The notes below the pieces were generated by a model that was given only the letters and a program-made list of their open reading frames with translations, was not told where the DNA came from and did no database searches. From Bifidobacterium platyrrhinorum (GTDB lineage Bacteria > Actinomycetota > Actinomycetes > Actinomycetales > Bifidobacteriaceae), in the NCBI RefSeq assembly GCF_010667645.1, contig NZ_WHZV01000001.1, positions 668,768-732,767 on the forward strand: a stretch of 64,000 nucleotides of DNA, given 5' to 3'. The position numbers and the translations under genes were made by a program. This document shows, piece by piece, positions 1 to 8,410 of this stretch (positions within the stretch are counted from its first letter, which is position 1; every line of letters begins with the position of its first letter).

Positions 1-558
1 CTGGATGAGACGCTGGAGCACGGTCTCCACGTCATCGCCCACATAGCCGGCCTCGGTGAGCGTGGTCGCGTCCGTGATGACGAACGGCACGTTCATGACC
101 TTCGCGAGCGTCTGCGCGAGATACGTCTTGCCCACGCCCGTCGGCCCCATGAGCAGGATGTTCGATTTGGCGACCTCGACATCGGCGAGCGGATCGCGCC
201 GGGAACGGCCGAGCGAACGGGCGTGCATGTCGCCGAGCCTACCCGCCTGTTCCTCGAGCTCCATGTTGACGCGCTTATAGTGGTTGTACACCGCCACGGA
301 CAGCGCCCGCTTCGTGTCCTGCTGGCCGATCACGTACTTGTCGAGGTAGGCGTTGATCTGCACGGGCTTGGGCAAGGCGAGCGCGTTGACCCCGGCCTCC
401 TTGCGACGTTCGTCGGAGATGATGCCGACGCACAGCTCTATGCATTCGTCGCAGATGGCGGCCCCCTGGCCGGTGACGAGCTTGCGGACCTGATGCTCGG
501 TCTTGCCGCAGAACGTGCAGGTCGGCACCTCGTCGTTGTAGCTCACCACACGCCCCAT
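1..558 (-). CDS. clpX: ATP-dependent Clp protease ATP-binding subunit ClpX (3' part outside window)
   Basis: AAA+ unfoldase that recognises substrates and threads them into ClpP. The visible 186 residues hold the N-terminal zinc-binding domain (CTFCG near residue 14, then CDEC near 37), the ALPKPVQI linker and the Walker A motif GPTGVGKT. The frame runs off the left edge, so the C-terminal half is missing from this window only. The ATG at 558 is preceded by AAGGAG. It lies 265 bp downstream of clpP2 on the same strand, so the set clpP1-clpP2-clpX is the standard actinobacterial arrangement. Identification is firm. Confidence 0.97.
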   Translation of the reverse strand, partial: MGRVVSYNDEVPTCTFCGKTEHQVRKLVTGQGAAICDECIELCVGIISDERRKEAGVNALALPKPVQINAYLDKYVIGQQDTKRALSVAVYNHYKRVNMELEEQAGRLGDMHARSLGRSRRDPLADVEVAKSNILLMGPTGVGKTYLAQTLAKVMNVPFVITDATTLTEAGYVGDDVETVLQRLIQ

Positions 559-690
559 CGCATTCTCCTTGACCGTTCGTTTCCATGACGTCCGCAAACG
601 GTGTCGCTCCGGACGCCGACATGTCATATACGGCTGCACGACACGGTTGCGGCCTCGCGCGCCAAGCCTTCCGCATCGCCCGGATTACAG

Positions 691-772
691 ATTACCCCCG
701 GCGCGACACGACCGGGGGTAATGGAATGTGAAGAATCGGATGCCTGGAGACGTGACGTCTCCGGACATCCGA
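691..772 (-). terminator. Two strong stem-loops between clpP2 and clpX
   Basis: Two perfect inverted repeats sit back to back. The first pairs ATTACCCCC (691-699) with GGGGGTAAT (714-722). The second pairs TCGGATG plus GGAGACGT (736-742, 746-753) with ACGTCTCC plus CATCCGA (755-762, 766-772). Neither has a clear T-run, so they may be attenuators, processing sites or weak terminators between clpP2 and clpX. Nothing else is visible in the 559-822 gap. Confidence 0.45.
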
Positions 773-822
773 TCACATCCCGGCATCACGATCGGATCGA
801 CGGCGCCGAGACGCAGCCGATG

Positions 823-1524
823 TCACTGGCGATGCTCGAGCACCTCGTCGACGATGCCGTATTCCTTCGCCTCGTTCGCGGTCAGGAACGTGTCGACTTC
901 GATGTCCTTGCGGATCTTCTCGACGTCCTGGCCGGTGTGCTTGGCGAGCGTGTTCTCGAGCCATTCACGCATGCGCAGCATCTCGCGCGCCTGGATCTCG
1001 ATCTCGGTGGCCTTGCCGAAGCCCTGGTCGATGGCCGGCTGGTGGATGAGCACGCGCGCGTTCGGCAGCATGAGGCGCTTGCCCTTGGTGCCGGCGGCGA
1101 GCAGGATCGCGGCGGCGGAGGCGGCCTGGCCGAGGCACACGGTCTGCACGTCGGGCTTGATGTACTGCATCGTGTCGTAGATGGCCGTCATGGCGGTCAT
1201 CGAGCCGCCGGGCGAGTTGATGTACATCATCACGTCGCGGTTCGGATCCTGGGATTCGAGCACGAGCAGCTGCGCCATGATGTCGTCGGCGGAGGTGTCG
1301 TCCACCTGCACGCCCATGAAGATGATGCGGTCCTCGAACAGGCGCGTGTACGGGTCCTGCCTCTTGAAGCCGTACGGGGTCTTCTCCTCGAACTGCGGCA
1401 GGATGTAACGGTTCTGCGGTGCGAACGCGTCCTCGCGGCGGGCCGACGGCATGAACCCGACGACGCCGGCGGGACCGGCCAGGCGGTCGGCGCGGGCGGC
1501 GAACTTCGCTTCCTCTGATGCCAT
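823..1524 (-). CDS. clpP2: ATP-dependent Clp protease proteolytic subunit ClpP2
   Basis: Serine peptidase subunit of the barrel-shaped Clp protease; 233 aa. The family pattern is clear: YINSPGGSM, the nucleophile serine in LGQAASAAA, the histidine in LIHQPAI, and the C-terminal acid region. The ATG at 1524 was chosen because GGGAG lies just upstream and the gene starts 5 bp after clpP1 ends; longer in-frame versions run into clpP1. It has a longer N-terminal lead than clpP1. In actinobacteria ClpP1 and ClpP2 form one mixed complex, so co-transcription fits. Confidence 0.96.
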   Translation of the reverse strand: MASEEAKFAARADRLAGPAGVVGFMPSARREDAFAPQNRYILPQFEEKTPYGFKRQDPYTRLFEDRIIFMGVQVDDTSADDIMAQLLVLESQDPNRDVMMYINSPGGSMTAMTAIYDTMQYIKPDVQTVCLGQAASAAAILLAAGTKGKRLMLPNARVLIHQPAIDQGFGKATEIEIQAREMLRMREWLENTLAKHTGQDVEKIRKDIEVDTFLTANEAKEYGIVDEVLEHRQ

Positions 1525-1529
1525 GCTGC

Positions 1530-2150
1530 TCACTCTCCCTTCGTCATCGAATCGTGCGTGGTGATGATCTTGTCCACGAAACCGTACTCGAGCGCCTGCT
1601 GGGCGGTGAACCAGTGGTCGTACTCGTTGTCGCGGTAGATCTCCTCGACCGTGTGGCCGGTCTGCTCGGCGGTCAACTCGCTCATGGTCTTCTTCATGTC
1701 CATGATGAGCTCGGCGTTGATACGCACATCGGTGGTGGTGCCGCCGATGCCGCCGGACGGCTGGTGCATGAGCACGCGGGCGTGCGAGGTCAGGAAACGC
1801 TTGCCCTTCGTGCCGGAGCTCAGCAGGAACTGGCCCATCGAGGCGCACAGGCCCAGACCCACGGTCGCCACGTCCGGCTCGATGAGCTGCATCGTGTCGT
1901 AGATGGCCATGCCGGCGGTGATGGAACCACCGGGCGAGTTGATGTACAGCCAGATGTCCTTCTTCGGATCCTCGGCGGCCAGCATGAGCATCTGCGCGCA
2001 GATGCGGTTGGCCATATCGTCCTTGACCTCTTCACCCATCCAGATGATGCGGTCCTTGAGGAGCCGGTTGAAGACCGGGTCGGCGAATCCGGCGGAGGGC
2101 GCGTCATCGCCCGCCATGGCCGGCAGGGTTGCAAGAGTGTTGCTCACCAT
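1530..2150 (-). CDS. clpP1: ATP-dependent Clp protease proteolytic subunit ClpP1
   Basis: First gene of the clpP1-clpP2 pair; 206 aa from the ATG at 2150. Motifs are YINSPGGSI, the active serine in GLCASMGQ and the histidine in LMHQPSGG. The start is uncertain: in-frame ATGs lie at 2180 and 2159 and a GTG at 2147. ATG 2150 and GTG 2147 are preferred because GGAG lies just upstream of them, and because a TTGACA box at 2182-2187 would place transcription start near this point, leaving little room for the longer forms. Product identity is certain; only the first few residues are open. Confidence 0.94.
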   Translation of the reverse strand: MVSNTLATLPAMAGDDAPSAGFADPVFNRLLKDRIIWMGEEVKDDMANRICAQMLMLAAEDPKKDIWLYINSPGGSITAGMAIYDTMQLIEPDVATVGLGLCASMGQFLLSSGTKGKRFLTSHARVLMHQPSGGIGGTTTDVRINAELIMDMKKTMSELTAEQTGHTVEEIYRDNEYDHWFTAQQALEYGFVDKIITTHDSMTKGE

Positions 2151-2181
2151 ATTCTCCATTTCGAATACTGTCATAAACAAG

Positions 2182-2243
2182 TGTCAAGCCTACCGCCTTC
2201 AAGCGACGGAAGCCGCATTTTCGCCCGATTTGCGCTCACTGCG
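2182..2243 (-). promoter_or_regulatory. Candidate clpP1 promoter with ClgR-like box
   Basis: Read on the minus strand, TTGACA lies at 2182-2187, about 30 bp before the clpP1 start; the -10 region is poor. Further upstream, CGCTCACTGCG (2233-2243) matches the known actinobacterial ClgR operator core CGCYNANRGCG except at one position. ClgR activates clp genes in related genera, so this is a plausible but unproven site. Confidence 0.35.
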
Positions 2244-2375
2244 TATGCTTGGGACGGCTCTCCTCGACCGGATCACCGGAAAGAGCCGATCCGTCCAGGG
2301 GATCGGGACGGCCGACCGTTCGACGAGGAACTTGCTACCGTATATGTGTTTTGTTCATAGGGAAAGGAAATGCCC

Positions 2376-2765
2376 ATGTTTGTCGTGTCGTGCGCGTTCG
2401 CGCTTCTTGCCGGACTGTTCCATGTTCTGATCTTCATCATGGAATCGTTCCGATGGACCGATCCGAAAACGATGAAGGCCTTCTCCATCGCTTCGGAGCA
2501 TGAAGCCGAGGCGACAAAGGAAATGGCCTACAACCAGGGCTTCTACAACCTGTTTCTCGGCATCATGGCCTTGGGCGGCGCGGTGTCCGCCCTCGCCGGA
2601 CAGCACACCGTCGGCGTGACGCTCATGGCCGCGGGAACCGCATCCATGACTCTTGCCTCCCTGGTGCTGTTCACCGGCAGTCCGGACAAGCGCGGTGCCG
2701 CCATGAAGCAGTTCGCTTTCCCGGCGCTCACCCTGCTGTTCCTGCTGTTGTCTGTGGTTCTGTAG
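2376..2765 (+). CDS. DUF1304 family small membrane protein
   Basis: 129 aa from ATG 2376 (131 aa from ATG 2370). The second ATG has the better spacing from AAAGGA. Four hydrophobic segments are visible (about 1-20, 52-72, 78-98 and 108-128). The pattern HVLIFIMESFRW followed by NQGFYNLFLG is typical of DUF1304 integral membrane proteins, whose function is not known. It is an isolated monocistronic gene divergent from clpP1. Its 3' end marks the last chromosomal protein gene before the tRNA-Pro locus. Confidence 0.85.
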   Translation: MFVVSCAFALLAGLFHVLIFIMESFRWTDPKTMKAFSIASEHEAEATKEMAYNQGFYNLFLGIMALGGAVSALAGQHTVGVTLMAAGTASMTLASLVLFTGSPDKRGAAMKQFAFPALTLLFLLLSVVL

Positions 2766-2963
2766 ACATCCCGCGGGCGAATGCACCAGGCAATACGAGA
2801 ACGAACCGCGGTCGATGATGCGAATGCGACGGCAATGACGTCGCCCGTATCACCCATCGGGAAAGACGCTCGATGCAGCCGATGTCGGATCTGCAGATCG
2901 GGTTGAAAGCGGCGGTGCCCGCATGGCCGAAAGAGAAAAGACACGCCGGACCACAACCGCGGT

Positions 2964-2991
2964 TTGCGTTTTGCAAAACGTCTGGTAGATT
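2964..2991 (+). promoter_or_regulatory. Host promoter of the interrupted tRNA-Pro gene
   Basis: TTGCGT (2964-2969) and TAGATT (2986-2991) are 16 bp apart, with a TGG extended -10. The hexamers end 24 bp before the first base of the tRNA 5' half. The stretch 2766-2963 upstream holds no convincing gene or other signal. Confidence 0.5.
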
Positions 2992-3015
2992 ATTCGACTG
3001 TTGCAAATGCAGCAT

Positions 3016-3063
<48 letters not shown>

Positions 3064-3136
3064 TACCCAGTCGATCTGGGTGGCACCTGACCTGAGGTCT
3101 ACTGCCAACTGGGCTGAGGACCAACGGCGAAAGCCG

Positions 3137-3142
3137 TATAAT
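3137..3142 (+). promoter_or_regulatory. Candidate -10 box for the phage-borne tRNA-Pro
   Basis: A perfect TATAAT lies 83 bp before the phage tRNA; no good -35 is seen at 16-18 bp. Two GACACGA arm repeats lie between it and the tRNA, so integrase binding could affect tRNA transcription. Confidence 0.35.
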
Positions 3143-3225
3143 TTAAGACAGACACGATTAGACACGATGACGGTAACACCTCCGGTGTTTTTCCCGCTCA
3201 GACACGACGTGAATAATCAGTCATT

Positions 3226-3302
<77 letters not shown>

Positions 3303-3336
3303 GAAAGCCCGGAATTTCAACGATTCCGGGCTTTTT
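3303..3336 (+). terminator. Rho-independent terminator after tRNA-Pro
   Basis: GAAAGCCCGGAAT (3303-3315) pairs with ATTCCGGGC (3323-3331) and the following T-run. The same hairpin, with one loop base changed, follows the host tRNA 3' half at 40262. Confidence 0.85.
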
Positions 3337-3516
3337 CGTTTCCGTCGGCTCCCCTGTTTTGGGCCTCTCAGACACGATTCAGACACGATTCAGACACGAT
3401 TTTCGGACACGACCAGACACGACGTCCCCATGACACGCCTCGAATCACCGGCATGTCGCGGTCTCGCCCGGCGACTTTCCTTATCCGATTCCGGCGACTT
3501 TTCACAACTTCTACAT

Positions 3517-3556
3517 AAGCGGCCCCGCTCTCCCATCAGGGGGAACGGGGCCGCTT
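3517..3556. terminator. Terminator at the end of the leftward early operon
   Basis: AAGCGGCCCCG (3517-3527) pairs perfectly with CGGGGCCGCTT (3546-3556). It sits 10 bp beyond the stop of the last early gene and before the arm repeats, so it probably ends the early transcript. Confidence 0.7.
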
Positions 3557-3565
3557 TCGTCGTTC

Positions 3566-4321
3566 TCATCCGGCTCTTCGACGCAGCAGTGGCACGATGC
3601 TGCTGAGCGTGACGTGACCGTATTGGTCGGGCGTGAGCCGTTTCTGGTGGATCCACGTGCGGATGGTCGCCGCCGGCAGGCGGATGCCGGCTCTCGCGCA
3701 TTCCCGGCTCAGCTGCTTGGGCGTGCCCTTCTTCTCGGAATGGGCAAGCCTGTCGAGCAGTCGGTCGGCCACATAAGTGCGGTTTACCTGCGCGCCACAC
3801 GTCCTGCATTCGCCCATGTTGGCTCGGGGCTCTCCCCAGACGACGCCGTGCTCGCAGAACGGGCACGCGCCGAACGCCACCCGCGTGACCGGCGGATCCA
3901 CCATGCGATTGACCTTCCGGGCCGTGTCGGTGATGTCCCTCCACCATTCGCGCGCGTCCGGGGCCGTGAGCAGTGGCTTGTCGTCCTTGAGGATGCCGCG
4001 CACGAGTTCGGGTATGCCGGCGGTCCTGCGCGTGGCCGGCGGGCATCCGCATTGCAGGGCGGCGAGCCGTATCAGCTGTTCGGTCTCGCAGTACAGCTCC
4101 CATGCCTGTTCGCGGATGAGCAGCGGCGCGTGCGCCGACCTGCTGCGCACGCCGGTACGGTCGGTGTCGCCGGTGCCGGCCTGGCGTGCGGCGATCAGCA
4201 GCAGGGCCGGCGTGTCCACGCCGATGGAGCCCAACGCCTCGCGGAACCGTCTGGTGCATCCGGCGCACACGTTCAGCCCGCCCGCATGCTTGCCGTCACT
4301 GTTGACGCAGTATCGGGTCAT
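3566..4321 (-). CDS. Prophage zinc-ribbon protein with C-terminal helix-turn-helix-like region
   Basis: 251 aa from ATG 4321, which has AAGGAG upstream. N-terminal cysteines (CVNS...CAGC) and a central CPFC...CRTCG pair suggest two zinc sites. The last 60 residues (PKQLSRECARAGIRLPAATI and WIHQKRL) look like a helix-turn-helix that selects between site classes, so DNA binding is likely. I do not recognise a named family. It is the last gene of the early operon and the TGA of the gene before it overlaps its ATG. A homologue of identical length is kept in the remnant prophage at 41466-42221, which suggests a core function of this phage family. Confidence 0.75.
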   Translation of the reverse strand: MTRYCVNSDGKHAGGLNVCAGCTRRFREALGSIGVDTPALLLIAARQAGTGDTDRTGVRSRSAHAPLLIREQAWELYCETEQLIRLAALQCGCPPATRRTAGIPELVRGILKDDKPLLTAPDAREWWRDITDTARKVNRMVDPPVTRVAFGACPFCEHGVVWGEPRANMGECRTCGAQVNRTYVADRLLDRLAHSEKKGTPKQLSRECARAGIRLPAATIRTWIHQKRLTPDQYGHVTLSSIVPLLRRRAG

Positions 4322-4452
4322 GGCCGCATCTCCTTCGCGTTGCTCAGGTGCTGGTGGAGCTGGATGCGTCTGTCGGTGTCCCAACCGCACGAGCACCACC
4401 AGTGGAATCCGTCTTCGCCGTATTCGGTGACGATGAGATGCCGCTCACTCAT
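4318..4452 (-). CDS. 44-aa small zinc-finger-like protein
   Basis: Short gene between its larger neighbours: ATG 4452, stop overlapping the start of the zinc-ribbon gene (ATGA). The peptide contains WWCSCGW followed by LHQHL, a C-x-C...H-x-H arrangement that could bind one zinc. A 43-aa homologue with the same motif and the same overlap is present in the remnant prophage (42218-42349). Conservation of length, motif and overlap argues that it is translated. Function unknown. Confidence 0.7.
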   Translation of the reverse strand: MSERHLIVTEYGEDGFHWWCSCGWDTDRRIQLHQHLSNAKEMRP

Positions 4453-4855
4453 GGGCGTCTCCCTCGATGCGGTCGGCGTAGCGGACGTGCTCCTGCATGA
4501 CGCTCAGCGAGGTGAAGTCATGGCCGCACGAGCAGATGAACACCCTGCCTTGTTTGGCGGTGTCCACGAGCCGGTGCGCCATCAGGGGGCGGGGTGCCTG
4601 GAATGATGCGACGGGCATGATGGTGGCTTTCTCTTCGAGATGGGTGAGGAACTGCTGGGGGCTGCGGGTCTTGTATCCGCACGTGCATTCGCGCGTGGTA
4701 CCGGCGGCGGTGCCGAACCCGCTCGTGGTGGCCGGCTGGCGCAGGAACTGGATGGCCGCCGGGTAGACGCGGCGCAGCCGGTGGTGCGTGGTCTCCGGCA
4801 CGGGTGTGACGCGCGGCCGGGGCCTCGCGTGGCGTCGGGGTTGGATGATGCTCAT
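4445..4855 (-). CDS. Prophage protein with two CxCG zinc-finger-like motifs
   Basis: 136 aa from ATG 4855, with GGAGG upstream and overlap with the end of the previous gene. Two similar units are visible: ECTCGYKTRSPQQFLTHLEE around residue 60 and ICSCGHDFTSLSVMQEHVR around 110. Each is a CxCG followed by a spaced histidine, much like the 44-aa protein downstream. The three adjacent genes thus share a small zinc-finger theme. The 3' part of a homologue survives in the remnant prophage. Function not recognised; DNA or RNA binding is a guess. Confidence 0.65.
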   Translation of the reverse strand: MSIIQPRRHARPRPRVTPVPETTHHRLRRVYPAAIQFLRQPATTSGFGTAAGTTRECTCGYKTRSPQQFLTHLEEKATIMPVASFQAPRPLMAHRLVDTAKQGRVFICSCGHDFTSLSVMQEHVRYADRIEGDAHE

Positions 4856-5271
4856 GATGGTCGCCTCCAAAGGTCGGTGAATTGCCGGACCTCTTCGTCC
4901 GGCAAACGGATGTTCGGGTTCCAGCGTTCCGCCGCCCGCCGTTTGGGCGGTGTGAACGGCTTCATGCTGATCGGAGCTCGATGGCACTCGTGGATGGCGA
5001 GATATTCGCCGTCCGGGCTGATGCCCCGCGCCCCGCATGGATCCCGTAGCGAGAACAGGCCGCTGGTGCCGTGGCGGATGATGCGGGTGAACCCACGGCC
5101 GAGGATGATGGCCGTGGTCAGGTCCTCCGCCGTGAGGATTCCGGGATCGTACCGCTCCCATATGGGTCCCTGTTCGTCCGAGGCGACCCATTCCCGGCAT
5201 CCCTCGCAGCGTCTGGCCTTCAGCCGGCCCGCGCACAGGTGCTTGAGCCATGGAGGTTTACGCCTGGGCAT
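4852..5271 (-). CDS. Hypothetical early prophage protein
   Basis: 139 aa from ATG 5271, preceded by GGGAGG and overlapping the end of the primase gene by 14 nt. It has a basic N-terminus (PRRKPPWLKH) and one CEGC pair near residue 26, which could be half of a metal site. No family recognised. Its tight packing in the early operon supports translation. Confidence 0.6.
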   Translation of the reverse strand: MPRRKPPWLKHLCAGRLKARRCEGCREWVASDEQGPIWERYDPGILTAEDLTTAIILGRGFTRIIRHGTSGLFSLRDPCGARGISPDGEYLAIHECHRAPISMKPFTPPKRRAAERWNPNIRLPDEEVRQFTDLWRRPS

Positions 5272-7591
5272 GACCACCTCCCAGCTGTCGGTTGACACTG
5301 CGCCATATCGTCTCCAGCTCCGAATCCTTCAAGCCACTGGCGTGGCCGCGCGCATACAGGTCGTCGCGGATCCTTACGGCGTTGTCAGGATGGTTCGCGA
5401 GCCGGCCATACGCCCACCGATGCAGGGTGTCGTTGCGTGAGCCGGGCGCGACCGGTGTCATGTCGGGCTCGTTCCGCACGCTCTTGCCGGCCATGCGCGT
5501 GGACCGGTACCGGGTACGCATCATCACCGGCCGTGCCCCATCCGGCCTCACGGTGGTGGTTTCGCCTTCCACGTAGCCGTGCGCCTTCAACCACGCGACC
5601 ATCGCCGGCGGCATCACGGGCGGCTCCCCGTCAGGCAGGTCGAGCAGCCGGTACTTTCCGCCGTCGTCCAGCACCGAGCCGGCGCCGATGACGTACCCCT
5701 TGCCCTCGCAACGAATATCCACGGGAGCGCCGGTCAGATGCACGCCGTTCTTCAACCGGCCCTTGAGCTCGTCGGGGATGAGGTAGTAGGCGTGAACGCT
5801 GGTCAGGTTGTGGCGTTCGCCCGTGGGCGTGGACACCAAGTAGGTGCGCGGGAAGCCCTCGCCGCCGTATTCGCCGATCTCGCGGTTGAACACGTCCCAT
5901 CCGGTCGGCACATCCGCAAGCACATTGCCGGCCTTATCCTTGGCCACGTCGAGGTCGATAATCGCCATACCTTGCGAGGGGATGACTGCATACGCATTGC
6001 CACCGCCGGGGACTTGCGTGGATCCTGCGGGCAAATCCTTCGCCTTCTGCCAGTCGTAGGATTTCTTCCCCTCGGTGACTGCGGCGAAGTTGACGGGATA
6101 ACCGGCCTCGTCCGGCGTGACCGTGGCCGCGCCCTCGATGGGTTGCGGCGGTGCCGGCACCGAATCTTCGACGGCTTGGTTGATGTCGCGTTCGCTCTTG
6201 GACCGGTAGACCGCGAACACCTTCTCGTCCGCCACCACCAGCACTCGTGCCACCTTGCCGTCCACGCGCTTGCACGTGGATTCCAGGCCGAGCTTGGTCA
6301 CACTGTTGCGGTGTGTGGCCGATGAGGCGTAGTACGGGTTATCGCCGCTGACCGCATAGCCGACCGTGATGATCTGGTCCACGATCCACTGCTCATGCTC
6401 GCTCAAATCGTCGCCGGAGCCGATCGCCACATCATCCCACGGCTTGTCTGACTGCTCCCACAACCTGCATGAGGCCATGAGGAACGGCACCGCCCCATGC
6501 TCGGCGCGGAACGCCAGCAGGTCGCGGAACTCGTGTTCGGCCCGGTTGTCACGCATCCTGACGAACACGCGCCGGCGCTTCAGCGCTTCGGTGTTCGCCA
6601 TGATGACGGGGTTGTTCGACGCGATGATGAACGTCGCCTTGTTGCGGAAGCTCACCGTGTTCTCCTGGATGCGCCGGGCCGCCATCGTGTCACCCGTGCC
6701 GATCTTCTTCAAGAGAGTGGCCTGTTCGAGGGTGATGATGTCCGCGTCCTCGTCGTACGCCCACAATGCGCCGATGAGCTTCAGCATCTCCTGATCGGTG
6801 GCGAACCCGCCCGCGCCCTTCGCGCCACCCAACAGGGTCTTCGCGTTCACCGCCGCGCTCAGGCCGGGAAACGATTTGTTCAACGCGCCCAGGAGGATGC
6901 CCTTGCCGTTACCGCCGCCACCATACAAGACATAGAACAGGTGCTTGTACGCCTCCAACAACGGGGTCGCGAACATGCGGCCCAAGTTCTGCGCGCTGTG
7001 CTCGTCGGCCGTCACGAACCGCAGGAACCGGCCGGCCTCGGCCACGAGGTCGTCGTCGTACGCCTCGGTCAGGCTGATCTCGAACGGATCCGCGAACACC
7101 GGGTCTCCGGGCGCCAGACGGCGCACGCGCCCGTCGAGACGGTAGAACGCCATGTTCGAGAACTTCACGCCGTGCCTGACGCGCCCCTTGAGTTTGGAGC
7201 ACTCGACGCGCATCTGCACGTTCCACGGCAGGTACACCTTGTTCGCGCCCTTGACGTGGTACTCGTCCTCGATTGAGCCGATCGCATGCCACGAGTCCAA
7301 GAGTCGGTTCTCGCCGGTCTCGTCAACGTCGCGCACGTAGAGGGTGCGCCCGTCCTCGCCGAGCAGCATCGACCCGTTGCGGAAGTCCCACAGGGCCTTC
7401 GCGTACCCGTCATCGAAATACGGCTGGTTCTTGTTCATCTCGTTGCGCGGCACGGTGACGCTTTGGCCGAGCCGGTCGAAGAACGTGTGCTTCCAGTCGT
7501 CCTCGGTCACGCGCATGCCCATGAGCACGCGTGCCACATGACTGGGCCCGTTCGGGATGACCGAACAGTGGTGGGTGTAGGGGACGTTCAC
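5258..7591 (-). CDS. Replicative helicase-primase, superfamily 3 helicase N-terminal and Prim-Pol C-terminal
   Basis: 777 aa from a GTG at 7591 with GGAGGGAGG upstream. Residues about 180-400 form a D5/superfamily 3 helicase: Walker A GGGGNGKG (224-231), Walker B WAYDEDAD (277-284), a sensor SNN (325-327) and an RRR motif (339-341). Residues about 480-670 match the bifunctional primase-polymerase family: DLD (546-548), STPTGERH (587-594) and DIRCEGKGYVIG (625-636). The final 60 residues (PGSRNDTLHRWAYG onward) resemble a primase C-terminal domain. The usual order in phage and plasmid proteins is primase first, helicase second; here it is reversed. It should unwind the phage origin and prime replication. 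Confidence 0.88.
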   Translation of the reverse strand: MNVPYTHHCSVIPNGPSHVARVLMGMRVTEDDWKHTFFDRLGQSVTVPRNEMNKNQPYFDDGYAKALWDFRNGSMLLGEDGRTLYVRDVDETGENRLLDSWHAIGSIEDEYHVKGANKVYLPWNVQMRVECSKLKGRVRHGVKFSNMAFYRLDGRVRRLAPGDPVFADPFEISLTEAYDDDLVAEAGRFLRFVTADEHSAQNLGRMFATPLLEAYKHLFYVLYGGGGNGKGILLGALNKSFPGLSAAVNAKTLLGGAKGAGGFATDQEMLKLIGALWAYDEDADIITLEQATLLKKIGTGDTMAARRIQENTVSFRNKATFIIASNNPVIMANTEALKRRRVFVRMRDNRAEHEFRDLLAFRAEHGAVPFLMASCRLWEQSDKPWDDVAIGSGDDLSEHEQWIVDQIITVGYAVSGDNPYYASSATHRNSVTKLGLESTCKRVDGKVARVLVVADEKVFAVYRSKSERDINQAVEDSVPAPPQPIEGAATVTPDEAGYPVNFAAVTEGKKSYDWQKAKDLPAGSTQVPGGGNAYAVIPSQGMAIIDLDVAKDKAGNVLADVPTGWDVFNREIGEYGGEGFPRTYLVSTPTGERHNLTSVHAYYLIPDELKGRLKNGVHLTGAPVDIRCEGKGYVIGAGSVLDDGGKYRLLDLPDGEPPVMPPAMVAWLKAHGYVEGETTTVRPDGARPVMMRTRYRSTRMAGKSVRNEPDMTPVAPGSRNDTLHRWAYGRLANHPDNAVRIRDDLYARGHASGLKDSELETIWRSVNRQLGGGHAQA

Positions 7592-7695
7592 GGTTTGCCT
7601 CCCTCCATCGGGCGGTAACGGAATGATTGCAGTGCCCGCCGCGCCTATCGCATGCGCGGCGACCGCTTGGCTACGGTACGGGCTGTACGGGGATG

Positions 7696-8397
7696 TCAGG
7701 ACTCGGGTTCGAGCGCCGATTCGACCTGGGCGACGCTCAGGCCGAGGAATCCGGCGATCTCCGATGCGCTGCGGCCTGTGGCGGCGAGCTGGCGGATCTG
7801 CTGCTCGTTCACCGGCGGCTGCGCCGGCGTGAACACGGGCTGCTGCGGCTGAACGGGCTGTGCGGGCTGCTGAAACGCGGCCGGTTGCTGTGGGGCCGGT
7901 GCCGGCTCCTGCATGACGTCGGCGAGTTGGGCGGCGTTGGGCTGGAGCTCGTAGCTGTAGAGCTTGGGCGGGTTCCAGCCGCGCTTCTTGGCCTCGCCGT
8001 TCGCGCTGTACGTGACGGTGAACCGGTCGCCGACATGCGGCATGTCGCGCGCGACCCTACGGCTGGCGTTACGTAGCGCCCCGATGTTCTTGCCCTTGAC
8101 GTACACCGCGCGCACGCCGTCGTCACCGGGGATCATGGGGTCGTGCTGCTCGGTGGCGATGTGCACGACGATCTGCATCATGGGCTGGCCGTTGTCGAAG
8201 AACTTCGGCGCGCCCGTGTCGATGTCGTGCTGCTGCTGGGCGTCGATGCTTTTGACGATGCCTGACGCCGTGGTGCCGATGGGGTCGTCCTTGCCGATTG
8301 CGGACGGGATGCCGCCCGACATGACTTGCGCAAGCGACGGCAGCGGGTCCGCCGAAGGTGCGAAGCCGGGCGTGGGGTTGGGTTGTGCTGCGAACAT
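7696..8397 (-). CDS. Hypothetical early protein, possible single-strand-DNA-binding role
   Basis: 233 aa from ATG 8397 with GGAGC upstream. The first 150 residues look like a compact beta-rich domain, followed by a proline/glutamine-rich linker (about 155-190) and a C-terminal helix-turn-helix-like stretch (QQIRQLAATGRSASEIAGFL). The globular domain, P/Q-rich linker and location between the primase and the exonuclease recall single-strand-binding proteins, but I see no diagnostic motif. The 104-bp gap to the primase gene (7592-7695) holds only that gene's ribosome-binding site. Confidence 0.55.
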   Translation of the reverse strand: MFAAQPNPTPGFAPSADPLPSLAQVMSGGIPSAIGKDDPIGTTASGIVKSIDAQQQHDIDTGAPKFFDNGQPMMQIVVHIATEQHDPMIPGDDGVRAVYVKGKNIGALRNASRRVARDMPHVGDRFTVTYSANGEAKKRGWNPPKLYSYELQPNAAQLADVMQEPAPAPQQPAAFQQPAQPVQPQQPVFTPAQPPVNEQQIRQLAATGRSASEIAGFLGLSVAQVESALEPES

Positions 8398-8410
8398 GGG
8401 TTGCTCCTAT

